Assembly: GCA_963841995.1 (NCBI GenBank)
Contig: CAWJEX010000012.1
Span: 62,001-126,000 of the forward strand
Direction: 5' to 3'
Source: DATDPM01 sp963841995
GTDB taxonomy: Bacteria > Pseudomonadota > Alphaproteobacteria > DATDPM01
DNA length: 64,000 nt
Made by a program: the position numbers and the translations under genes
Part shown: positions 28,435-38,157 of the stretch, one piece after another
Layout of the letters: every line of letters starts with the position of its first letter
How positions within the stretch are numbered: the stretch's first letter is position 1
Notes under the pieces: model-generated
Database searches by the model: none
Told to the model about the DNA's origin: nothing
Seen by the model: only the letters and a program-made list of their open reading frames with translations

Positions 28435-30528
<2,094 letters not shown>

Positions 30529-30538
30529 GGAATGATCC

Positions 30539-32266
30539 TCAATAAAGTGTGCCGGCCTGCATCTGCAGGTGTTCGACGATGGGTCCGAGCGCGTCGGCCG
30601 GGAAATAAATGAGACCACCGGTGATGATGATGACGCCGATCAGAAGGGCCACGAACAGCCCGTTATCGGTCGGGAAGGTGCCGGCCGACGCGGGGACGAG
30701 TTTCTTGGCCGCGAGCGAGCCGGCGATCGCCAATACGGGAATGGCGATGGCAAAGCGCCCGATCATCATCGCGAGGGAACCCGTGATGTTGTAGTAGGGC
30801 GTATTGCCCGTGAGCCCGGCAAAGGCGCTGCCGTTATTCGCGGTCTGCGAGGTGAAGGCGTAGAGGATCTCGCTGAAGCCATGGGGGCCGGCATTCTCCG
30901 GTCCCGCAAGCCCGGCCGGAAGCACCGCGGCCAGAGCGGTGAAGCCGAGGGCCGACAGCGGCACCACCAGAATCGCCAGCATGGCCATCTTGACTTCGCG
31001 GGATTCGATCTTCTTGCCGAGATATTCGGGGGTTCGCCCGACCATCAGCCCGGCGATGAACACCGCGAGAATGGCGAAGAGCAGCATGCCGTAAAGCCCG
31101 CAGCCGACACCGCCGAAGATGATTTCGCCGAGCTGCATGTTGACGATGGGCACCAAGCCGCCGATCGGCATGAAGCTGTCATGCATCGCATTGACCGCGC
31201 CATCCGAGGTATCGGTCGTGGTTGTCGCAAAAAGCGCGGAATCGGTGATGCCTAAGCGGACTTCCTTGCCTTCCATATTGCCGCCGGCTTGCAGGGCGCT
31301 CGGCGCCTGGTCGATGCCGAGCTTGGCGAAGGCGGGATTGCCGGCGCTCTCCGCGCCGTAGCAAACAAAAGCGCCGACCAGGAACAGGATCGCCATCGCC
31401 CCGAAAAGCGACCACCCTTGTTTCATGTTGCCGACCATCTTGCCGAAGGTGATGGTGAGCGCGGCGCCGATCGAGAATTCCAACCAAGTTGTCACGAGAT
31501 TCGAGAATGGCGTCGGATTCTCGTAAGGATGCGACGCGTTGACGTTGAAGAAGCCGCCGCCATTGGTTCCCATGGTCTTGATGGCAATTTGCGACGCGAC
31601 CGGGCCCTGGGCGAGCGTCTGCTTGGCGCCTTCGAGTGTCGTGCCGTCCACATAGGCGCCCAAAGTTTGCGGCATGCCCTGCCAGATGAAGAATAGAGTC
31701 GCGATTATCGACATCGGCAGCAGCACATAGAGCGTGCAGCGGGTGAGATCGACCCAGAAATTGCCGACGGTCTTCGCCGAACGCCGGGTGAAGCCGCGAA
31801 TGAGGGCGATGACCATGGCGATGCCGGTGGCGGCCGACACGAAATTATGGACGGTCAGGCCCGCCATCTGGGTGAAATAACTCAGCGTGGTTTCGCCGCC
31901 GTAATTTTGCCAATTGGTATTGGTGGTGAAGCTGATCGCGGTATTAAGCGCCAAGTCCGGCGTCATTCCCGTCATGCCTTGGGGATTCCACGGCAGATAG
32001 AATTGCAGCCGCAGCATCGCGTAAAGCGTCACGAAACAGACAAGATTGAACAGCAGCATGGCGACGGCGTAGGTCAGCCAATGCTGTTCGCCGTTCGGAT
32101 CGACGCCGGAGACCCGGTAGAAAATCCGCTCTACGGGGCCGAGAACGGGCGAAAGCAATGTGCGCTCGCCGGTGAACACCCGCGCCATGTATTGGCCGAG
32201 CGGAATCGCCATCGCCACCACGATCGCCGTGAAGACGACGATCTGAAGAATTCCGTTTGTCGTCAT
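30539..32266 (-). CDS. kdpA: Potassium-transporting ATPase subunit A
   Basis: 575 aa, about 10 membrane helices, with K+-channel-like pore loops. Conserved segments include NTAISFTTNTNWQNYGGET, GTNGGGFFNVNASHPYENPT and AFTSQTANNGSAFAGL, which line the selectivity filter. It belongs to the SKT superfamily and forms the K+ path of KdpFABC. The start ATG 32266 lies 23 bp after the kdpF stop. Confidence 0.97.
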   Translation of the reverse strand: MTTNGILQIVVFTAIVVAMAIPLGQYMARVFTGERTLLSPVLGPVERIFYRVSGVDPNGEQHWLTYAVAMLLFNLVCFVTLYAMLRLQFYLPWNPQGMTGMTPDLALNTAISFTTNTNWQNYGGETTLSYFTQMAGLTVHNFVSAATGIAMVIALIRGFTRRSAKTVGNFWVDLTRCTLYVLLPMSIIATLFFIWQGMPQTLGAYVDGTTLEGAKQTLAQGPVASQIAIKTMGTNGGGFFNVNASHPYENPTPFSNLVTTWLEFSIGAALTITFGKMVGNMKQGWSLFGAMAILFLVGAFVCYGAESAGNPAFAKLGIDQAPSALQAGGNMEGKEVRLGITDSALFATTTTDTSDGAVNAMHDSFMPIGGLVPIVNMQLGEIIFGGVGCGLYGMLLFAILAVFIAGLMVGRTPEYLGKKIESREVKMAMLAILVVPLSALGFTALAAVLPAGLAGPENAGPHGFSEILYAFTSQTANNGSAFAGLTGNTPYYNITGSLAMMIGRFAIAIPVLAIAGSLAAKKLVPASAGTFPTDNGLFVALLIGVIIITGGLIYFPADALGPIVEHLQMQAGTLY

Positions 32267-32289
32267 TTCAAATCCTCAAAAATCGCGCC

Positions 32290-32379
32290 CTAGAATTTCT
32301 CCGGACGCACCAGTGCAAAAACGAGATAAACGAGGATGACGAGCGACACGACCGCACCCAGCACATAATCGAAAACCAT
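32290..32379 (-). CDS. kdpF: Potassium-transporting ATPase small subunit F
   Basis: 29 aa (MVFDYVLGAVVSLVILVYL, then VFALVRPEKF). This is a single membrane helix with the conserved KdpF ending (ALVRPEKF), directly before kdpA. KdpF is a lipid-like peptide that stabilises the KdpABC complex. The upstream tiny ORF ends 3 bp before it, so the two are probably co-translated. Confidence 0.93.
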   Translation of the reverse strand: MVFDYVLGAVVSLVILVYLVFALVRPEKF

Positions 32380-32382
32380 GGC

Positions 32383-32466
32383 TCACATCCTTTCGCAGAG
32401 CGACACGTAGCCCAGGAGGGCCACGAAACTCGCGATGCCAATCACAATCATCATCACGTCGAACAT
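32383..32466 (-). CDS. 27-aa single-helix membrane peptide preceding kdpF
   Basis: Start ATG 32466 with a good agaggtg ribosome-binding site 5 bp upstream; stop 3 bp before kdpF. The sequence is one hydrophobic helix (MFDVMMIVIGIASFVALLG, then YVSLCERM). It is not KdpF itself, which follows. Its position and spacing suggest it is made with the Kdp pump and may be an additional accessory peptide. No characterised family is known to me. Confidence 0.65.
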   Translation of the reverse strand: MFDVMMIVIGIASFVALLGYVSLCERM

Positions 32467-32581
32467 AAATCACCTCTATCCGGAACCGAGATCACGAAAC
32501 TCAAAGATGCCTTACGCCTGTTTGTGGGATGGTTCACTGGGTAATACGAATTTTTATATCTCTATTCAGTAGAGCGTCGCT

Positions 32582-32595
32582 TTGATTCAAATCAA
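32582..32595. promoter_or_regulatory. FNR/FixK-type binding site upstream of the kdp genes
   Basis: Perfect TTGAT-TCAA-ATCAA palindrome, the consensus of CRP/FNR-family oxygen regulators. Its centre is 122 bp from the first tiny kdp ORF. About 41 bp downstream on the minus strand an AT-rich ATATAA/TATAAA stretch (32551-32560) sits where a -10 box of a class II FNR-activated promoter would be. It lies between two tiny ORFs, both transcribed toward kdp. Confidence 0.6.
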
Positions 32596-32650
32596 ACCGC
32601 GGGGAACATCGGTTTCATAAAAACGTCATCCAGGTTAATTCGCCGCATGG

Positions 32651-32737
32651 TTAGAAAATCTCGAAACCAACCAGAAGCAAATACACCCAGGCGCAAATGA
32701 ATATGACCACGGCGCCGATCAGGAAAAGATCGACCAT
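32651..32737 (-). CDS. 28-aa single-helix membrane peptide
   Basis: MVDLFLIGAVVIFICAWVYL followed by LLVGFEIF: one hydrophobic helix with a short acidic N-terminus. Only a weak ribosome-binding site is visible, so expression is uncertain. It belongs to a run of tiny hydrophobic ORFs leading to kdpF. No family recognised. Confidence 0.45.
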   Translation of the reverse strand: MVDLFLIGAVVIFICAWVYLLLVGFEIF

Positions 32738-32820
32738 GATGGGGCTTTACTGATCGGCACCGCGAGGATCATTGAGATCCCTTGTTATGTCGTTCTATTG
32801 TTTCGCTGATCGACGGCACG

Positions 32821-32883
32821 TCAAGCAAGCTGGACAGCAGCAACAGCAATGATAACGAGGGCTGCGCCAATGAGTGCGGTCAT
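32821..32883 (-). CDS. Possible 20-aa hydrophobic peptide
   Basis: MTALIGAALVIIAVAAVQLA followed by a stop. It is entirely hydrophobic and in line with the other tiny membrane ORFs, but has no clear ribosome-binding site. It could be chance; listed because of its composition and position. Confidence 0.28.
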   Translation of the reverse strand: MTALIGAALVIIAVAAVQLA

Positions 32884-32956
32884 CAGGTTAATTCGAATCG
32901 GGAAATAGATGGCCAATCTCTTTATGTTTTCGCGGCATGCCGCCGTGCGTCGCTCA

Positions 32957-33103
32957 TCAGTGCCCCAAATGGGCGTGGAATGATGCGTTGCCTTTCAAGG
33001 GCGACGATTTCCGCGCACCGGGGCGCCCGAAGAAGACGCAATACAAAATCACCGGTGTGGCGAGAAAGGCGCCGGCGGCGATAGACAGAATCAGATCGTA
33101 CAT
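32957..33103 (-). CDS. 48-aa membrane protein of the RPxAR type (copy 1)
   Basis: Start ATG 33103 has a strong ggaggt ribosome-binding site 5 bp upstream. The N-terminal half is one membrane helix (IAAGAFLATPVILYCVFF). The polar tail has the motif GRPGARKSSPLKGNAS and ends AHLGH. It is homologous to the 50-aa protein at 37815-37967 (shared M-D, IA, A-PV, RP-AR-SSP-K, AS, GH) and is preceded by the same 120-bp leader found before the 46-aa protein. Function is unknown. Confidence 0.75.
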   Translation of the reverse strand: MYDLILSIAAGAFLATPVILYCVFFGRPGARKSSPLKGNASFHAHLGH

Positions 33104-33109
33104 TTGAGA

Positions 33110-33229
33110 CCTCCATTCTTGAGCCGGCGCGCTTCGGAAGCGCACTTCATCCGGCGCGAATACACATAGGCCTGAGGCCATAAAGCCTCCATACGGATTA
33201 AGGGCGCGGATATAAAGACGGCATAAAGA
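33110..33229 (-). repeat. 120-bp leader repeat, copy 1
   Basis: Ungapped match to 38158-38277, about 109 of 120 identical by eye. It ends at the ribosome-binding site of the small membrane gene and contains a hairpin GCGCTT-3 nt-AAGCGC near 33130-33144. The loop differs between copies while the stem is unchanged. It also carries a T-rich box at its distal end. It looks like a duplicated promoter plus 5' UTR. Confidence 0.85.
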
Positions 33230-33230
33230 C
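33201..33230 (-). promoter_or_regulatory. T-rich box resembling the KdpE site (copy 1)
   Basis: On the minus strand it reads TTTATGCCGTCTTTATAT followed by CCGCGCCC. From memory, the enterobacterial KdpE site is TTTATAC, a T-run, TTTACA, then a C-rich CCCGCCC. The order and spacing of TTTAT, TTTA and the C-rich end agree. The box is conserved in the second leader copy. KdpE binding is inference. Confidence 0.35.
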
Positions 33231-33358
33231 CCAGTTTTTGCGGAATCAAGCTGCGCGGCAGCAGGGCGTCTTTCCAGATTTGACAATGGCCCTGTTGCCA
33301 TCATCAAATACCGAAATTTCTCAATAAAATTAATATGTTGGGTGCGGCGTTCGCAGGC

Positions 33359-33598
33359 CTAGTACCGCAGCGCCCGCCCGCCTTTATCGACCACCACCGC
33401 GTCGGGCAGGAACATCGCTTCCTGCCGCGCGAATACAAGCGCCCTATCGTGTTGAAGGAACATTCCACCAATGTTGTTGTCGCTGCTGCAAACGGACCAG
33501 CGCCGCGGACCCGCCCTGCTGACGACGATGTGGACGGCTTGATCGGGGTTAGCCGGCCGCTGGTCCAAGGAGGCGCTTTTCAGCTTGGTCGCTGTCAT
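33359..33598 (-). CDS. DUF2188-like small protein (copy 1)
   Basis: 79 aa, beginning 4 bp after the secF stop. The core HIVVSRAGPRRWSVCSSDN, IGGMFLQHDRALVFARQEA and PDAVVVDKGGR follows the DUF2188 pattern (beta strand, conserved W, then an ALxFAR helix). The same core is present in the 145-aa protein at 37075-37512. These proteins are small cytosolic folds of unknown role. Confidence 0.65.
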   Translation of the reverse strand: MTATKLKSASLDQRPANPDQAVHIVVSRAGPRRWSVCSSDNNIGGMFLQHDRALVFARQEAMFLPDAVVVDKGGRALRY

Positions 33599-33602
33599 TC
33601 GG

Positions 33603-34537
33603 CTAGCCCGCAGGACACGGGGTTGCCTGCCGCAGCCGCGTCCCTCCCAAGAACAGCAGGATAGGCGCCGCGATGAAGATCGATGAAGAGGTGCCGATCA
33701 CGATCCCTGTCAGCAAGACGATGGAGAACTCCTGGATCGTGCCGCTGCTCATCACGGCCAGCGGCACTATCGCGAGAAATACCGTGCCCGAGGTCGCGAT
33801 CGTGCGGCTCAAGGTGTCGTTGATGCTGCGATCGATGAGAGACCGAAGGTCCATGCGCTTATAGAGCCGCAGGTTTTCCCGGATGCGGTCGTAGACGACG
33901 ACCTTGTCGTTCACGGAATAGCCCATGATGGTGAGGATCGCGACGATGCTGGTCAGATTGAATTGAAAATGCGTTATTCCATAGACGCCGACGATTTTTG
34001 TCGCGTCGAGCAAAAGCGTCAGCATTCCAGCCACGCCGAATTCCCATTCGAATTGAAACCAGATGTATCCGAGCATGGCCAGCATGGCGATCGCCAATGC
34101 CGTCATTCCGTCGTGGAACAATTCGCCGCTGACGGTGGCACCCACCGCCTCGACACTTTGCAAATCCGTGCCGGGAAAATCCTGCTCCAGGGATTGACGA
34201 ACAGCGGTCACCGCATCTTGCTGCGCCGTGTCGTCGCCGGGCTGACGTTCGAAGCGAAGTTGCACGTCGTGGGCCGATCCGAACTCCTGCAGATCCACCG
34301 GACCGAGATTCAATTTTTCGAGTTCGCGCCCTCAGATTCTGAAAAATTCACGGGGGTTGGCATATGGGCGTGAACGGCGATTTCTCCCCGGAAATCGATC
34401 CCGAGATTGAGCCCCGGACGGAACGCCAAAATGATGGATGCGATGCTCAATACAGCCGACACCACCAAACCGGCAATGCGTCCGTTCATGAAGGGAATCG
34501 TGGTGTCGTCGGGAATGAGGCGGGGGCCGAAAAACAT
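33603..34537 (-). CDS. secF: Protein translocase subunit SecF (interrupted by a -1 frameshift)
   Basis: Start ATG 34537 with ggag upstream, 9 bp after secD. The N-terminal frame has NLGIDFRGEIAVHAHMP; the second frame has VDLQEFGSAHDVQLRFE, SIVAILTIMGYSVNDKVVVYD, RIRENLRLYKRMDLRSLIDR and SINDTLSRTIATSGTV, all SecF signatures. The frames meet near 34322-34333; one missing base in a G/C run explains it. SecF with SecD uses the proton-motive force to help export through SecYEG. I cannot tell from here whether it is the only secDF pair. Confidence 0.85.
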
Positions 34538-34546
34538 TGGGATCTC

Positions 34547-36113
34547 CTAGGCGAGAAGCGCCTTGGGCCGGGCCCGTCGCAACCACAACGACATGATAAG
34601 GCGGACGAGCACGATCGCAGTGAACATCGATGTCAGAATTCCCAAGGTAATGGTGATCGCGAATCCCTTGACAGGACCCGACGCCAAAGTGAACAGGATC
34701 AGCATCTTCAGCAGGGTCGTGACGTTCGCGTCGATGATCGTCGCCATGGCTTTGGACGATCCCGTCTGAATTGCCGAGAGTGGCGTTCGCCCCTTGCGCG
34801 CCTCCTCGCGAATTCGTTCGTTGATGAGAATGTTGGCGTCGACCGACATCCCGATCGTCAGCAATATACCGACGATTCCGGGAAGTGTGAGGTTGGCTTG
34901 AAAAAACGACAATGCGCCGATGAGAAGAACGATATCCAGCACCAGCCCGATTGAGGCGAAGACTCCGAAGAGCCGGTAAAAGAAGATCATGAAGACAATG
35001 ACGAGCGAGCCGCCGATCGCGCAGGCGTAAATGCCGGTGCGGATGGCGTCGGCGCCGAGATTGGGCCCGACCGTTCGTTCCTCGATAATCTTGAGCGGTG
35101 CCGGCAACGCGCCACCGCGCAGCAGGATCGCGAGGTCGTTCGCATCGCCCGCCGTGAAATGACCGCTGATCTGGCCTTGACCGCCCAGGATCGGCTCCCG
35201 GATCACGGGGGCGCTGATGACTTTGTTGTCGAGGACGATAGCGAGCGCCTGGCCGACATGCTCCTGCGTCGTCGCCGCAAACTGCCGTGCCCCGGTCGAA
35301 TCGAACTCGAAGTTCACGACCCATTCGTTGGTCTGTTGGTTCATTGCGGCGGTGGCGTTCCGCAGATGTGCGCCGTCGACCTCGATGCCTTTCACAACCA
35401 GGTATCGGTTCGGTCGGCGTTGCGCGTCTTCGCCATATAAATACTCCGTCCCCGGCGGCGGCACTGCGGTACTTGGTTGATCGGTGTTGAGAAGATGAAA
35501 GGACAGTTTTGCCGTGGTGCCGAGCAGACGCTTGATGCGGTCGGGATCCTGAAGGCCGGGAAGCTGCACGGCGATGCGATCCGCTCCTTGACGAATGATC
35601 ATCGGTTCGCTCACTCCCGTTTCGTCGATTTCGGCGACGAACGATTTCGATTGAGCGCTCGACCGTGTCGTTGGCGCTATTCCTTGCGGACGCTTCCGCG
35701 GACTTCATGGCGAATTCGCCTGCGTCGCTTGCGGTTATGCCGAAGTCCGCATTCACGCCATTGCCGGCGATCGGCTGAAGCAGCTTTTTGACGTCGGCGA
35801 TTCGACCGGCATCGCGAAGCTGAAACATGATCGCCGCGTCCTGAATCCGCAAATTTATGTATTGGATGTCCGCAGTGCGCAGCGCGCGGCGCACGGCATT
35901 GATGGCGCCTTCAAGGCGCTGGCGGTCGGCGGCGTCGGTGTCGACCTTGAGAAGGAGATAACTGCCTCCCTTAAGGTCCAAACCTAGATGGATTTGATTC
36001 TCGAATGGAAGGGATCGTGCAATATTCTGCCCAACGACATTCGGCAGCGCGAGCAATATTCCGGCGACGCAAACGGAACAGATCGCGAGGATTTGCCACC
36101 GGGAAAAACGCAT
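34547..36113 (-). CDS. secD: Protein translocase subunit SecD (interrupted by a +1 frameshift)
   Basis: The N-terminal frame begins MRFSRWQILAICSVCVAGIL and has HLGLDLKGGSYLLLKVDTD. The rest has IRQGADRIAVQLPGLQDPDR, the AGDANDLAILLRGGALPAPL block and TIGMSVDANILINERIREE, all SecD hallmarks. The frame shifts at 35629-35631: removing one base from the run restores the usual IEIVRRRIDETG. yajC, often upstream of secD, is absent; a DapA-like gene stands there instead. Confidence 0.87.
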
Positions 36114-36140
36114 CTGTTTCTCGCAACGCCAGGCTAATTT

Positions 36141-37058
36141 TTACCGTTGGGCAACGCGAAGGTTCGAATTGCCCCGGCATGCACGCTGGGCCCGGATAAC
36201 CGCGTCGATTGCCTGGGAAATCTTGGTTGCGGTCGCCGCCTCCACGGGTACGAGCGGTAACCGCAATTCGTTGCGCAAGCCGCGCAGAAGCGATAGTGCG
36301 TATTTAACAGGTCCGGGACTTGGTTCGAGCGCAAGAGCTTCTGACAGGGGAAATAGCCGTTTTTGCAGGGCGTATGCTTTCGGTCCATCGCCGCTCCGCC
36401 AGGCCAATTGCAATTCCGCACCTAATCGTGGCGTGACGTTTGCCAGGTCGGACATGCACCCGCACCCCCCTGCGGCATTGAAGGCAAGCGCCGTACGGTC
36501 ATCGCCCGAGAGCTGCACGAAATCCCGCGAAACCAGCGCGGCAATCTCGCCAGGCCGGCGCATATTGCCAGATCTGTCCTTGATGCCGACGATGTTCGGA
36601 AGCGCAGCGAGCCGCGCGACCGTTACCGGGTGCAGATCGATCGCACAGCGGTCCGGTTCGTTGCCGATGATGATCGGAAGGTCAACGGCGGTCGCGACGG
36701 CTTCGAAATGGCGGTAGAGGCCCTCTTGGCTTGGCCGGCTATAAGGGGGAACGACGACCAGCGCCGCATTTGCCCGGGCTTGGTACGCGATACGCGCCAT
36801 ATCAACGGCCGTATCCGTTGAACTCGAGACGATGCCGGCGATGACGGGAACACGCTCGACGGCGGTTTCCACGCAAAGGCGGATGAGCCGTCCCCATTCC
36901 GCCAAGGTAAGCGTCGGGGCTTCGCCGGTCGCTCCGCACGGAACGAGACCTTCGACGCCCTCGGCGATCTCCCAATCGGCCAGGGAACAGAACGCTTTTT
37001 CGTCCAATGCGCCGTCGCGAAAGGGCGTAACTAGCTGGGAAATTAAGCCCTTGAACAC
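36141..37058 (-). CDS. DapA-family aldolase/lyase paralogue lacking the catalytic tyrosine
   Basis: 305 aa TIM-barrel protein. The GTG start at 37058 has ggagag 5 bp upstream. The Schiff-base Lys is kept in GIKDRSGN and the pyruvate-binding GATGEAPTL loop is present. However, the usual GTTGE is GATGE, and the LIYNIPGR segment with the DapA Tyr133 is IIIGNEPDR, so that tyrosine is Gly. A complete canonical dapA lies at 55101-55976. This copy probably acts on another 2-keto acid. It is 16 bp after a DUF2188-like gene and 27 bp before secD. Confidence 0.85.
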   Translation of the reverse strand: MFKGLISQLVTPFRDGALDEKAFCSLADWEIAEGVEGLVPCGATGEAPTLTLAEWGRLIRLCVETAVERVPVIAGIVSSSTDTAVDMARIAYQARANAALVVVPPYSRPSQEGLYRHFEAVATAVDLPIIIGNEPDRCAIDLHPVTVARLAALPNIVGIKDRSGNMRRPGEIAALVSRDFVQLSGDDRTALAFNAAGGCGCMSDLANVTPRLGAELQLAWRSGDGPKAYALQKRLFPLSEALALEPSPGPVKYALSLLRGLRNELRLPLVPVEAATATKISQAIDAVIRAQRACRGNSNLRVAQR

Positions 37059-37074
37059 GAGCTCTCCGGATGGT

Positions 37075-37512
37075 CTAGGCCAAAGCGAAAACGGTGGCGG
37101 CCAGTGCGAGGAATGAAAATCCGATCGCGACTTCGTGTTCGCTGAACAGCGGTTTGTGGGCTGCTTCCGAGCCGCGGCGCGCGCCAACAGCGTATGGCCG
37201 CTGGATCGGCGTGTTTGTATCGCGATGGCTCGTGTCGAGAAAGTTGCGCCCGAAATGTTGCTCGACACTCATGATGCGGTCTTCATTCACGACGACGGCG
37301 GCGTTGGACGAAATCATGGCTTCGTGGGCGAAGGCGAGCGCGGCCTTGCGGCTCACGAATATGCCCCCGACGCTGTCATCGCTGCTCTCGACGCTCCAAA
37401 AGTTCGATTTGATCCCGGTCACGGTGACGAGGATCGGTGCATGGTTGACGCGATGAAAACAGTCTTCGGTACGGCTTGCGCCAGCGAAGGTGGAGTTTTG
37501 AAACATACTCAT
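37075..37512 (-). CDS. DUF2188-like protein with C-terminal membrane anchor (copy 2)
   Basis: 145 aa from ATG 37512 (gaggcc upstream). The central core APILVTVTGIKSNFWSVESS, VGGIFVSRKAALAFAHEA, NAAVVVNEDR parallels the 79-aa protein at 33359-33598. The extra C-terminal part ends with EVAIGFSFLALAATVFALA, a probable membrane helix. It starts the tight run to the DapA-like gene, secD, secF and the other DUF2188-like gene. Function is unknown. Confidence 0.62.
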   Translation of the reverse strand: MSMFQNSTFAGASRTEDCFHRVNHAPILVTVTGIKSNFWSVESSDDSVGGIFVSRKAALAFAHEAMISSNAAVVVNEDRIMSVEQHFGRNFLDTSHRDTNTPIQRPYAVGARRGSEAAHKPLFSEHEVAIGFSFLALAATVFALA

Positions 37513-37814
37513 GGCGAGGCCTCATTAGTTGTTGATACGGCCGTCTCCTTGGGCGGCGAACTACAGCGTGAGCCTCGGCCCATAAAGATACGAGACGGAT
37601 TTTTGACTCCGGAAATAAAAAATCCATAAAGCCGGTTGGGTTGCTTTTTCGCCGTTTTGTCGGCTTGTGATGCGGTCCCGAAATACCAATCGAAGAATGA
37701 TGGCGCGCTGGGCTGGTCTTTCACGACTATTTCTGCACAAACCAAATCTGGGCTGACGAAATTCAGCAGTTCGGAAAGTCCGGTCGGATACGGAATGCGT
37801 CTCAGCGCGTCAGA

Positions 37815-37967
37815 TCACTTGTGCCCAATGCGGGCGCGAGATGATGCGTCGTCTTTGCGCGGCGAGGATTCCCGCGCATCGGGACGATCGAGAACTAAAA
37901 TCTTGACGAGCACCGGTGCGGCGAAAACATATGCAACGCTCGCGATCGCTACAATCGGATCGAACAT
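37815..37967 (-). CDS. 50-aa membrane protein of the RPxAR type (copy 2)
   Basis: ATG 37967 with agaggtcgc upstream. It has a membrane helix (IASVAYVFAAPVLVKILVL) and a polar tail DRPDARESSPRKDDASS ending RIGHK, recognisably the same family as the 48-aa protein at 32957-33103. It lies 44 bp after the 46-aa membrane protein, so the two are probably one transcript. No named family known to me. Confidence 0.72.
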   Translation of the reverse strand: MFDPIVAIASVAYVFAAPVLVKILVLDRPDARESSPRKDDASSRARIGHK

Positions 37968-38011
37968 TTGCGACCTCTGGTGTTTTTCAAAATCTGCCGC
38001 GCCACCTGCAG

Positions 38012-38152
38012 TCACTTCCGGTGACTGTGAGAATTGGCGGACGTGTTTCTCTTCGTAGGGCGCGCTACGGGGACATCGAGAACGATGAAGAAAAGAACGA
38101 CGAGCGCCGCCAGTATCGCGATGTTTAAGAAAGTCACAATTGCGCCGTCCAT
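38012..38152 (-). CDS. 46-aa membrane protein with His-rich tail
   Basis: ATG 38152 has a strong ggagg site; upstream in-frame residues lie in the leader repeat and are rejected. One membrane helix (FLNIAILAALVVLFFIVL) is followed by DVPVARPTKRNTSANSHSH. It resembles the other two small proteins in layout and in the [L/F]DxPxAR turn, though more distantly. It is the first gene after leader copy 2. Confidence 0.72.
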   Translation of the reverse strand: MDGAIVTFLNIAILAALVVLFFIVLDVPVARPTKRNTSANSHSHRK

Positions 38153-38157
38153 GACAG

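Noticed and set aside
33110..33229. Conserved upstream ORF in the leader repeats (starting MEALWPQAYVYSRR / METLWSPAYVYSRR)
   Set aside because: It runs into the downstream gene in both copies. Differences between copies change amino acids as often as not, so coding selection is not apparent; the DNA or RNA itself seems to be what is conserved. It could be revisited with more copies.
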